Both the position numbers and the translations under genes were made by a program. Positions 26,401 through 36,017 of a stretch of DNA of 64,000 nt are shown one piece after another. Source of the DNA: Atopsyche davidsoni (lineage: Eukaryota > Arthropoda > Insecta > Trichoptera > Hydrobiosidae); assembly GCA_022113835.1 (NCBI GenBank), contig JAILWY010000018.1, positions 20,607,501 through 20,671,500 of the forward strand, given 5' to 3'. Positions within the stretch are counted from its first letter, which is position 1. Every line of letters starts with the position of its first letter. The notes under the pieces are model-generated. The model did not search any database. It was not told the origin of the DNA and worked only from the letters and a program-made list of their open reading frames with translations.

Positions 26401-29400
26401 AGTAACACTTTCATGTAAACATTATCAGAAATTTGATAATAAATCATATTTATTAGAAGCTTTTCAACAATAAGGTATGGTACGATTTTAAATATATTAT
26501 AAATAAAACAAAAAGCAATTAAAGTTTTTTCGCCTTGTAAAGTTATCGTTTAACTAAGCTTATTGTACTTTAAAACGAAATATGATGACATAAAACTGAT
26601 ATAAGGATTTTTTTCATTAATCAAAGTAATTAAATTTTTATTTTATTAAAAATTATTAACATGTAAATAGAAATAAAAAAATTATTTTAAAGTATACATA
26701 AAATAAAAATATATGATCATAAAAAAGTAATCAAATCTAAATGGATGTGTGAAAAATATATTTTAAAAATATGTTTCATTTAGAAAAAAATACAATGATA
26801 AAGTTGTATAATAATTCAATATTATCATTGTGTTATTTAATATATTTTTTATTATAGAAAATTTTAATAATATGTCATAATTATTTTTCTGAATTACATG
26901 TTACTGACATAATAAATTAAAATAAATTTCACTTTGAAAGGTGTTCTAGGTCGTTAGGGTGAAACTTTTAAACCCCAAACTTGTTCATTACGATATGTGC
27001 GCAAAGTAACCTCAAAAACATCGATAAAACTCCCCTTCATACTAGCTTTGAACGAAATCAGATAAGGTCGCTCGTCTCGCGTGTTTACATTATGATTAAG
27101 GGTGTTACTCGTGCTCACCTTTGCCCAAGGGGTCTGTTAGACTCCGCCACACAGGGAAGGTTTCAGTGCAGATAACTTGGTCAGCGAGAGTTTTTGTGAT
27201 TCTCTGTAATATTTAGTAAATACTAAGAATGATTATTTATTTCAAAAGAAAACAAATCTACAAAACAAGATGTATTATAACATTATATATATTTTTAAAA
27301 TTTACTTGTAATGAAGGTTGATTCAAAGAATTTAGTAGAGAAGTATAATTAAAAAAATGACAAATATTGCTAATTGAAAGCTCAAAGCCCTCTTCACACG
27401 CTACAAAACAAATTGCAAAAATTGTTAAAAATATATACATTATAATCAGTAGTCGAATAAAAAATCCCATATTTTATACATGAAATGGGTACGTTAAAAG
27501 TACGTAATACGTTCAGTAATAAACAACCCCATAAAATTAAATTGTCATCTCGCAGTTAACGGTGAACGTAAAGTAGATAAAGTTGAGAATTGAAATATGG
27601 GCACGCGGTTAGCGAGAAGCATACTGAGAGTCTACGTGACTGCACGTCGGACTCAGCCGCAAGAGCTTCCTCAACTTGTGGGCTGCATACAATTTGATAA
27701 GTTATTAAAATTTTTACACATAACTATTAGTAGTTTTGATATGTGCTAATGATTTGTGATAAATGTATTACGTACAAGCATCATTCAACCAAACATCGGA
27801 TCTAGATTCATAACCGACCTCAAAACTTGATACACCCAAAGGTGAAAATATCCACTTTGTCTAAAGAATTTCAAATAGTTTTTTTATGTATATATTTAAA
27901 TATGTATTTTATTGGGAAGCTCTAAGTCATAACGTTATAGCAAATAACGTATAAAGCATGATCCGATAAGCGTAACATTAGCGCAGATTGGCCGCGAGAT
28001 CAATTGATTTGGTCACGTGGCTCGCTTCTTCCACCCTCTCTCCGCGCGCGTGCTCCCCCAGTCAGCTGATCTCACAAGGAGGACCCCCCATGTCTGGAGA
28101 AAGGCTTTTTTTTTTTTTTTTAATAACAACACGAAACCTATTGCTTCGAAGGTACATGCACAATTGTCAGTATGTAATATTTCCCGCTATTAATCTGAGC
28201 GAAAAAATAAAGCCAATTACTTTGACGCTTTCTAATTTTGGAAACTTGCAGATTAAGGTCATCTGCTTAATTTTGGTACATGAATAAACGTTTTTTTATT
28301 ACTGTTTGAAAGATTCAATAAGAATACGAAATAATTGCGGGGAGTTTACATAAAATAACACGCAAACTCATCCAGGTGAGTGTTTTATTTTTTCCTGGTC
28401 CCCGGTTAGAATATAAGTAAAGCAATAAAAATCTTCATGACAAGCTCAGAGTTAACAAACAACAAAGCTGTTGGTTTGGCAGATTTTTTCAGTCAGACTC
28501 CAACCACCTGGACTCTTTCCTCTCAATGCGAAAAGTCTATTAGATCTATCGTGTCTTCACTTGATCTATCCGATTGAGCTCTGCAAGTTTCAAGCGGAGG
28601 TTTTTTATAAGTCGGCCATTAAATAAGATTATTTAAAATATGTAATATTTTTATTTTCTACGCACATACGTGTAACTGTTTCCAAGTGTCAGGTTCCTCT
28701 GTTCAGTCTGCACGTAGCATTAAACACGTTAGCCATTGCGGTCAGTGAGATCTTTAAAGGGGGCATTGGTCTATGTACGACCGTCTATTGACTAATAGTT
28801 TAATTAAAAATACTTCAAATTGCATTCTGCAGCAAACGAACACAAGAAAATAGCTTGGGAATTTCTTAAATGATAATAAACTTAGCGTGGATTTAACCTT
28901 GAATCGAATGGGAAACGAAATAAAGTCAAAGAATGCGAAATGAATATCAAGTGTAAAATATCGAACGTTTATTAAATTGAAAATAAATTTGGTAATGAAT
29001 ATTTAATCAGTGAAAAATCATAGCGGTTACGATATACTTATAAATTTACGTGTTTATATAAATTAGCTGTTTAGAGAATGTTTAAAGTTTTGATATGAAA
29101 ACAATTAACTGTTTAAAAATATTATTAAAATATAAACGGTTGATTTGACATTGATGATGTCATAGAAAAAACTGGATATATACTGTATATATTAACATTA
29201 ATTTGATTTAAAATTTCTTTGAATAAAAGATTTTATGTAAGTGAACATTAAGAAGGGATAAACAAGAACAGCATGTTTATGTTATAAATAAAATCAGGAC
29301 TCTTCGTATTTTTAAATTTCAATTTTATATATGTACGATATAAGATATTCCGATTGCCTTCATTTATTCTCGACTTTTCCGCTCCGCTGCAGGGTTCCAT

Positions 29401-29580
29401 TTTTCCGCATTATTATTTCTGTTTTCCTTTTATTTCAATACTCCCGATGCAGTTGAATTTAAATGGCCGGTAAACGTCTTAACATGCAGGCTCTGAAACG
29501 TTTTGAATTCCCTCCGGTTCCGTATGAGCGCTCGACGTATGGAGCACAACATATCCGACTAACAACAGACATGCGAATGG
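23401..29580. other. Long intron-like stretch with GC islands
   Basis: The stretch is AT-rich, with GC patches at about 24960-25240, 27050-27180, 27960-28110 and 29380-29560. A small perfect hairpin with 11-bp arms (ATTTACATGTA) lies at about 23480-23505. A strong isolated donor CCAG|GTGAGT occurs at 28374/28375 without a convincing upstream acceptor. No gene is supported. Confidence 0.45.
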
Positions 29581-29595
29581 CAAGTCCGCTTATAA

Positions 29596-29944
29596 CAGAG
29601 CTCCCCAAACTTTTTGTTCCATAGACCACGTGCTAATCTGTTTCTATTTTCGTAGAGTAAAAGCCTTACAAAATCAGCGACTTCAAATGTGTTTTCGACA
29701 GCTGACAAAGTGTTTTCACTTTTATAAGGTTTTATTCAAAGTAAAAATAAAAAAGCAGTTTTTTTTCAACCAAAAAGCAATTAGACTCATATTTACACAA
29801 TAATTAAGTTATATCATGTCATTTACTTAAACTCTTGTGGTGACGTAAGACGTGACCCATATGCATCTCATGTTCCTTATTTTGTTTGCTTATGTAGACC
29901 TATTGCAGGTCAACTCCAGATATATTCCACTTTGAGAATCTTTG
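29596..29944. mobile_element. Decayed hAT/Charlie-like element
   Basis: The left terminus CAGAGCTCCCCAAACTTTTT is of the CAGNGNTCCCAAA type found in Charlie-like hAT elements. The right end, read inward, is CAAAGATTCTCAAAGTGG, an eroded inverted copy. Flanking 8-mers GCTTATAA and AGTTAAAA agree at five of eight positions, as an old target duplication might. There is no transposase frame in the 349 bp. Confidence 0.5.
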
Positions 29945-30399
29945 AGTTAAAAGAATACTTGGAAATATTTTCCAGTTAATAGACACGTGTACAATACTAA
30001 CTAATTTAAACTATTCTTCGGCATGTACATGCAGTGGGAATCCTTCAACCTCTCCACTTTTCTTGTTTGCCTTAGTTGTATCGTATCGCTGCCGAATTTT
30101 TTCTTAGAATAAGCGGTTGAGTACTACTAATTTTAAATATTTATTATTTCATGCCAAAGATGCGCAAAAAAGTAAAAATTCCTGAAACCAAAAACATATT
30201 TATGAGTGAAATCATTGAAATCGGTGTGGGATAGCGTTTCAATCAATTGCGTATGCATTGTATCAAATAGCTTGTCACGCAAGAATCTACATGGGGACAG
30301 GGAACATAAAATTTATTTTAATTGTGAAAATACTTTTGTCAGTTAGGGTATTGATGAGGTAGGCAATAGATATATTTTTTAAATGAAATGTTAGATATT
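29945..30399. other. AT-rich spacer
   Basis: This is noncoding, AT-rich sequence between two element remnants. No feature is seen. Confidence 0.5.
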
Positions 30400-30595
30400 T
30401 TAAATAAAATAAAATACTTGAGTGATTTTTCCACATGTTAATTTTTATTGGTGACAGGTTTCGCCAACCTTTCATATTGGCATACCGATCACCATAATAC
30501 CGGTCACCAATACAAATTGGCATGTGGAAAAGTATTATATTCTATTTAAAATCTTAAAATGGAATACCACCAGGTACTCTCTGTCAAAAATATTG
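30400..30595. mobile_element. Palindromic MITE copy
   Basis: Same family as 5901-6098. The left arm has AAAATACTTGAGTGATTTTT and the CCACATGTTAATTTTTATTGG segment. The right arm has ACCGGTCACCAATACAAATT. The outer right end TACTCTCTGTCAAAAATATT is intact. The arms are more diverged than in the 5901 copy, and the loop carries extra sequence. Confidence 0.75.
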
Positions 30596-31310
30596 ATTAT
30601 TAAAATGTTAGACTTAAAAACCAGTTTAATAAAATTCTAAAGCATTGATGGGTATAATTTATAAATTATATTTGCTTTGTACTTTTGGTAAGAAATTGAA
30701 AAAATATATTTAATAAAAGATTGTGGCTCGATAAGAGTACACTTAATATAATAAAATCTTGATTTTCATGGTAGGAGTATTGTTCATTCTGTTTTATGAA
30801 ATCCTTTATATTATTTTAATCAAGTAAATGGCTCTTAAGCACTCTTAATCCGGAATAAGATTTCTCAGAACCGAGGATCTTTGTTATTCATTTTTCTCAC
30901 AAAGAAAGCAGCCTTCGGTGTATCATCAAAATCTCTAGTAAATTTGTCGCCATTCATGAAATTATCCAGTAGGATTTGACATATATCCTTTTCATTAATT
31001 TACCAATATTCTGATGTTTCGGAAGCATTGGAATTCTATATGATTTTGCAAATGCGCATATTTTTAATTGTTATAATAATTATGTGTTATGCTACGTGGT
31101 GGTTTTGTCTTTCGACGTAATCCCTGGTACGTCGGAGACAAAAACCATTGCTAGACATAACAGTAAAGACATCCCAAGACTATCTAATGAAAACGTCTGT
31201 GATCTATTTAACCTATTTAATAATTATCTGGCAAATTTGATTGAATGCAAATTGTTTTATATAAAAAAATATTGTGTGTTTTTCTTGTGGTTTTATGATT
31301 TAGATAATAT
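30596..31310. other. AT-rich stretch with one strong hairpin
   Basis: The DNA is AT-rich and noncoding. At about 31105-31150 two 18-19 nt arms (GTCTTTCGACGTA and TACGTCGGAGAC plus flanks) form a hairpin with an 8-nt loop. On the minus strand its apex resembles a decayed hammerhead stem II (TACGTCGAAAG). Confidence 0.45.
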
Positions 31311-31515
31311 TGTCTATTTTTTGGATACAACGTCAATCAAGTGCGTCTTTATTACCTATTACAGGTTTATATTGTGGTTCGTTAGTACAATGGTCAGTAC
31401 ACCGGCCATGTAAGCCTGGGGATGTGGGTTCAAATCCCACAAATCATAATGATATTTTTCTGAGAATTTCTTTAATCATCTTCTATGTGTGAACTAATGT
31501 GCCTAATCATATAAG
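31311..31515 (+). mobile_element. tRNA-Thr-like element with intact A and B boxes
   Basis: The copy starts with the family terminus TGTCTATTTTTTGGATACAA followed by GTCAATCAAGTGCG. The tRNA-like head runs about 31377-31447. It has an A-box region (TTAGTACAATGGTC), the anticodon-like loop CATGTAA and a clean T arm (GTGGGTTCAAATCCCAC). The body TGATATTTTTCTGAGAATTT follows. The right inverted terminus is missing, and the upstream body between terminus and tRNA is shorter than at 42016. Confidence 0.75.
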
Positions 31516-32044
31516 TAATAAAATAATATTGTATAAATAATTGCTTCACTTTGGTTTAAAATCAGGGTGTTTTATTCAAACAAGTACGCGCGTTAGCCAG
31601 AAAACACAAGACGGTTTGACAGTAGAGGTGTTTCAGGCTGTGTATTCTGTGGTTTGTTATCAAATGAACGTACGGGCGGTGTAATTTCCAGTGCATCGGT
31701 CTTTTTGTGTGCAAGTCTAGAGAGTGCAGCGGCCTCCCTCCGCCGGCGTCTCGTTACTATTGCAGCGAACAATCTCACAAGGTGCAGTGGGAGATGCAAT
31801 GAACTTGCAATTAATTTACCTGCGCAGGTGCGCCGCTCTGCGCCGGTGTCACATGCGAGACGCGCGCGGCTGTATTTATGACGCTGTTTATATTCTGATA
31901 AGTGGTCATGGCTGTGCATTTTTAAAGTCATCCACGATGAATTGGCCAAATTTGTAATGTTTCATATTTAGACATATAACACGAACAACCAAAAAATTGA
32001 GAGTAATAATTTTAATAAATTAAAAATTAATTAAAATTATTGTC

Positions 32045-32194
32045 TATTAATGATAAGGGGAACTTTGTATTCTTTCATTGTATGTTTTGTTCTGCATCTG
32101 ATGATGACCAAGTCTGTTGGTCGAAACTAGTCATGCAAAAACTATAATAAACTGAAAGTGAAGAAAGAATACAAAGTTACCCTTATCATTAATA
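32045..32194. mobile_element. 150-bp MITE with 32-bp TIRs and hammerhead apex
   Basis: Left arm 32045-32076 and right arm 32163-32194 are inverted copies with one mismatch. They begin TATTAATGATAAGG, consistent with a TA target duplication around a TTAATGATAAGG terminus. There is no coding capacity. The central 86 nt contain the hammerhead-like motif annotated separately, so a full-length + transcript would fold into one long hairpin with that motif near its tip. The near identity of the arms suggests a young or constrained element. Confidence 0.75.
32086..32142 (+). ncRNA. Hammerhead ribozyme candidate
   Basis: Core pieces appear in the right order. TGCAT (32093-32097) forms the 5' side of stem I, and CTGATGA follows at 32098-32104. 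Stem II is GACC/GGTC around a 9-nt loop (32106-32122), then GAAAC at 32123. TA and GTC follow, giving a two-pair stem III and a GUC cleavage triplet. ATGCA (32133-32137) pairs perfectly with TGCAT, and AAAAC can pair with GTTTT across an internal loop. A very short stem III is typical of Penelope-type and retrozyme hammerheads, which cleave best as dimers. One unpaired T at 32105 between core and stem II departs from the consensus. Confidence 0.6.
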
Positions 32195-33351
32195 AAAAAT
32201 GGATCTTCACCAATCAAATGCCTTTTCCCTCAACAAAATTATTGTCATTTATTCATATTATAAAGAAACGTAATCGCCTACCTTTGTTGCATTGTACTGA
32301 TGTTTCTTTTTATCAGACCGATAAAGCTCTCGAAAGGCAATTAAACTCACATTAAAAATATTCTGTAAGTTGTATTATTTCTTTTCGAAACACAAATGTG
32401 TGTTATTATTAATTATATTAATAATTTCACAAAACCAGACTAAGGCAGGTTTTTGTTTTGATAATTTTAGCAATCTTTTTTAATTTCCACAAGTATGATC
32501 GTTATATCAAATAAAAACAATCTAACTGAAACCTTGGCACGTGTGTGAGAAAATTTCTCTAAAAGATCAAAAGCGTAGCTGTATACACCGAAAAATTTAC
32601 ATTAATTTTAATAGTAACCTAACCAAACATGATTTACCCAGACGTCAAATGTGAGGAACGTGATATATTTCAACTGTTTCGTTCGCTTAATGGAAACTAT
32701 GTTTGAGTATTAAAATTTTAATTAATATATCACTGAAATACCTTTTCTGTAATTAAACGGCACAATATTTACTTTATTTTCTTATGTATGTTTAACAAAA
32801 GACAACATAGTTAAACTAATTTGTGGGTTTTATAAAATATTTTATTCATCATGAATTAAGTTTTAATTTATGTTTTTGAGGATATGCTCTTTTTTGAATG
32901 ATGATGGCAACAGTTACTAGAAATAAGTCAACTATTTTATGATTTGTATTGTGGAAAGCTACACAAATCTTATTTAAAATCAAATAAGATTTATATTATA
33001 AGAATAAATAAATTTTATTACTATTAATATAATAATTTTTTTGGCCGTTTTAAATATGAGTATCATATAAAGTATGGTTTTAGGCTTTGGACTCAGTACC
33101 GAAGGCGTTTTTATATAATGCAATGACACTCTTTGAAGATGACTTTTGTACGTCAAATCAATAATCAAAACTTGACAGATAACAAGTCCATATTTCTGGA
33201 TAAAAAATGTTTTAATGGTATTTTTAAAACAGCGTTGTATGTATTTTTACTATCAATCAAAACCATGCTAACGGAAATTCGTGTTTTATTTGAATATGTT
33301 TTTTTTTGTGAGTTAAAGTGATATCAAATATCTCGTTTTTTAGAGAAATTC
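32195..33351. other. AT-rich intron-like stretch
   Basis: No gene or clear repeat is seen. The sequence is AT-rich with only short frames. Confidence 0.5.
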
Positions 33352-33541
33352 AATATTTTTGACAGAGAGTACTTGGTGGAATTCCATTTTAATATTTTTG
33401 AGTAAAATACTTGAGTGATTTTCCGCATGTTGGTTTTTATTATTATTATTTTTTTTTTACTCTGTTTAAGCTGGCGAAACCGGTCACAAATAAAAACGAA
33501 CATAAGGAAAATCACTCAAGTATTTTACTCAAAAATATTAT
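33352..33541. mobile_element. Palindromic MITE copy with outer terminus
   Basis: Same family as 5901-6098. The left outer end AATATTTTTGACAGAGAGTA is well preserved and is followed by the inner arm (AAAATACTTGAGTGATTTTC). The right arm (ACCGGTCACAAATAAAAACG) ends at CTCAAAAATATTA. The loop has an expanded TTA/T tract. Confidence 0.75.
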
Positions 33542-33926
33542 TTTAAAGATTATAAAATTATAATCAAAAAATAATTTCACTTCTCATTTACAAAATATAT
33601 TATTCATCATAGAATACGTGGAGCAGCTGCAGAGGGATTATACGCTAAGATTTTATGTAGTGAGTCCTTTTGTTGTAACCTAATTCACTCGCAAACAACA
33701 GCGTGTTCATTAAACAAGCATACACTCGCTGGGGCGGCGTAAGGCGCGGGTTTCATCCCCTACGCCGGCCCTATACCGCGGGTTTCACGGCGGCTGGGGG
33801 TGAAGAGAACCGACGACCGAAGCTCACCACCCTTAGTTTACATGCCACAAATCCATGGTTTATTTGACAGACTAAAATATTAAATAAATTTAAAAAAAAA
33901 TCAACCGATCTTGTAATATATTATAG
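33542..33926. other. Spacer with GC island
   Basis: A GC-rich patch at about 33720-33820 contains GGCGTAAGGCGCGGG, a CCTACGCC inverted partner and a second CGGGTTTCA. No coding signal is seen. Confidence 0.4.
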
Positions 33927-34247
33927 ATTTTTGTGAAGACCGCCTCACAGGAAGTACGATTTTGCCTATACAGGTTTTATTTATTGATAATGATTAAGTG
34001 CATTTTTTAAAATATTGAAAATTGATTAAAGAAACGTTAACGATTAAAGTGCGTTGTTTCATTTATAGGATATGATTGTTAAAAATTCTTGTTTAGTACC
34101 AGTGATTCGTTGGTATAATTGGTAATGCACCGGCCACGTAAGCTTTGGGATGTGAGTTCAAATCCCACACAAATCACGATGATATTTTTCAATGAGTTTC
34201 TTTAATTAATTTTCAATATTTGAAAAAATGTACTTAATCATTATCGA
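33927..34247 (+). mobile_element. tRNA-Thr-like element bounded by inverted repeats
   Basis: Inverted repeats of about 45 bp (33978-34025 and about 34200-34247) begin GATAATGATTAAGTGCATTT. They bracket the body ATATGATTGTTAAAAATTCT and the tRNA-like head (about 34105-34178). The head has a TTGGTATAATTGG A-box region and an intact T arm (GTGAGTTCAAATCCCAC). A left flank of about 55 bp (33927-33977) is shared with 5355-5418 and may be part of a larger element. Complementary ends around a Pol III-like core are not a normal SINE layout. Confidence 0.75.
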
Positions 34248-35909
34248 TCTTGTAATTTTTATAAAAACACCTATTTTTTATTGCTTACTTTTACACGAGT
34301 CATACAAATAAAAATAAAGATAATCTGATAACTTTTATAATTCACCCTTTAAGTATATATGTAATAATAAAATACATTAAATGATTTTTTTGTTGTTTTT
34401 TTTTTTCTATTTTTCGACAAATTTCGAGTTTATCGCAGCCATTTGTCATCCTTTTCATTTAACTAGATGTCTTGCTTGTAAGCCGACAGTAGCTTCTGGG
34501 AAGTGATAATAATTCTAAAAGGAATATATTATTATGCCAACTTAAACAGTCTACATATAAGTATACTGCTTACGTATTACACAGTAATAATAATAAAATC
34601 ACTTTAGTTAATCATTTTGCCTGTGTAATAACATGCTTCAGAACTCGTGGTTTCTGACGTTTTGATGTGTTTATGAAAACAGATTTAGGAGATTTAATTG
34701 ACATTATGTTTTTGCAAATGATAAAAATAATTATAAATAAATAATAAGCTAAGAAATCACGGTCGTTTTTAAAAGTGATGACTTTTACCATTCGCAGGCT
34801 TTATAAACCTCTAAATGGACATTAAATAAATTGGTTTTAGTATTCCTGTCATTTGTTATTATCACACACACATATATATATATGGTATATATATACTCGT
34901 ATATGTGTGTGTGTGAATGTGTTTTTTTATTATCAAAAATAGCTTAAACGTTTTCTTTATCTAAAGGATATAGCTTGGATTCTGTGCCTCCTCAGACCAT
35001 TGGAGATGTGGATCTCATCAATCTAACTTTATCCCGGGAAGTCCCTTGGATATATTTCTGTCTAAGGAGAACTGCGGCAGGACGCTTTAGAAATTTAATT
35101 AGAGTACGCAGAGCTCTCTCACTAGCGCGAGACGAGGGGCTCCCGGCAAAGAAAGACAATAAATACGATTGCTTGTTTAAATGTATCCCGGAAAAATGTA
35201 CATGCTGTGTAAAATATAAAAGAAAATGCAAAATTAGAAAATTTTATCTATCGTGCAGTTCACTTTAATTTTATATTTCACAAAACTGATCGCGGTCTCT
35301 CATGCTTGTTTTTGTTTGTCGCAAACAATCCCGATCGGGTAGTCAGCAAGGGCTCTAAGGAAAAATCACTCTCAAGTAGTTTTCCTATCAATTTGTTACT
35401 TTAACCGTAGCCTACTGATTTATTCAAGCGATTAGCTTCTTAAATCTCATTGAACTCGCATTAAAGGTAGTAATTCAGGTAACTGCCGGTCTACCTGTAA
35501 ATCTGGCCGTAATCACTACAATTAGGCCCCACGGGTGGCGGGGGCTCTTCGGGCTTGTGTGCTCACACAGCGTTTACTTTGAGACGTGTGCAAAGTCGAA
35601 ATTGATTTCATATATGATTATTATTATTTTTTTATTTTCTCTCCTCGAAAATCTACCTGACATATTAGTGAAACAATGCTCGTCAAATATAAAAAAAGTG
35701 GTAAAAATGTACAATTTTGAAAATGATTAAAATTTGATGTCTTGTTCGCAATGTCGAATTATTCTTTAAGTGGTAAAATAACTATAATTGTTGCCTGTGA
35801 TCGTTTCGTTGCTAGTATATTATATGTGTATTTAATTTTTATTTTGATATGTTTTTTTTTCTCTTGACGTATTTTGACTGCATCCTAATGCATTGCGTGG
35901 TTGTTTCAG
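34248..35909. other. AT-rich stretch upstream of the coding exon
   Basis: The DNA is mostly AT-rich. It includes an imperfect (CA)/(TA)/(TG) palindromic microsatellite at about 34866-34914 and a modest GC patch at 35500-35560. A 97-codon frame at 34975-35268 shows no recognisable domain. Just before the exon there is a poly-T tract and a CTAAT branch-point-like word at about 35885. Confidence 0.5.
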
Positions 35910-36017
35910 GTGCCTCCCGCGATGATGTCCTGCCCCCTGCCCCTGCCGCTGCTGCAGCCCACCCTGCATGCGCAGCCCCATGCCGCGGACTTCCCCACCA
36001 TCCATATTGGCATCAAG
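35910..36017 (+). CDS. Internal coding exon of unidentified gene
   Basis: A 108-bp stretch lies between an acceptor (GGTTGTTTCAG) and a donor (AAG|GTCAGT). CTAAT about 22 nt upstream is a plausible branch point. In the GTG-CCT-CCC frame it encodes 36 residues with no stop: it begins VPPAMMSCPLPLPLL and ends FPTIHIGIK. Nearly every third position is G or C, in sharp contrast to the AT-rich flanks. The exon is phase 0-0, so including or skipping it keeps the frame. The proline/leucine-rich, low-complexity character suits a disordered region of a regulatory protein, but I do not recognise the family. Other frames (with an Ala run) have poorer codon bias. The neighbouring exons are probably outside the window or lie among the weak candidates downstream. 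Confidence 0.65.

Noticed and set aside
28360..28385. Strong donor CCAG|GTGAGT
   Set aside because: No acceptor-bounded open frame upstream. It may be a cryptic donor.
31377..31447. Functional tRNA-Thr gene
   Set aside because: The anticodon stem has mismatches, position 33 is A and not T, the acceptor stem is imperfect, and several copies lie in repeat bodies. It is tRNA-derived repeat sequence.
34866..34914. Large palindrome of CA, TA and TG repeats
   Set aside because: It is explained by adjoining dinucleotide microsatellites and not by a structured element.
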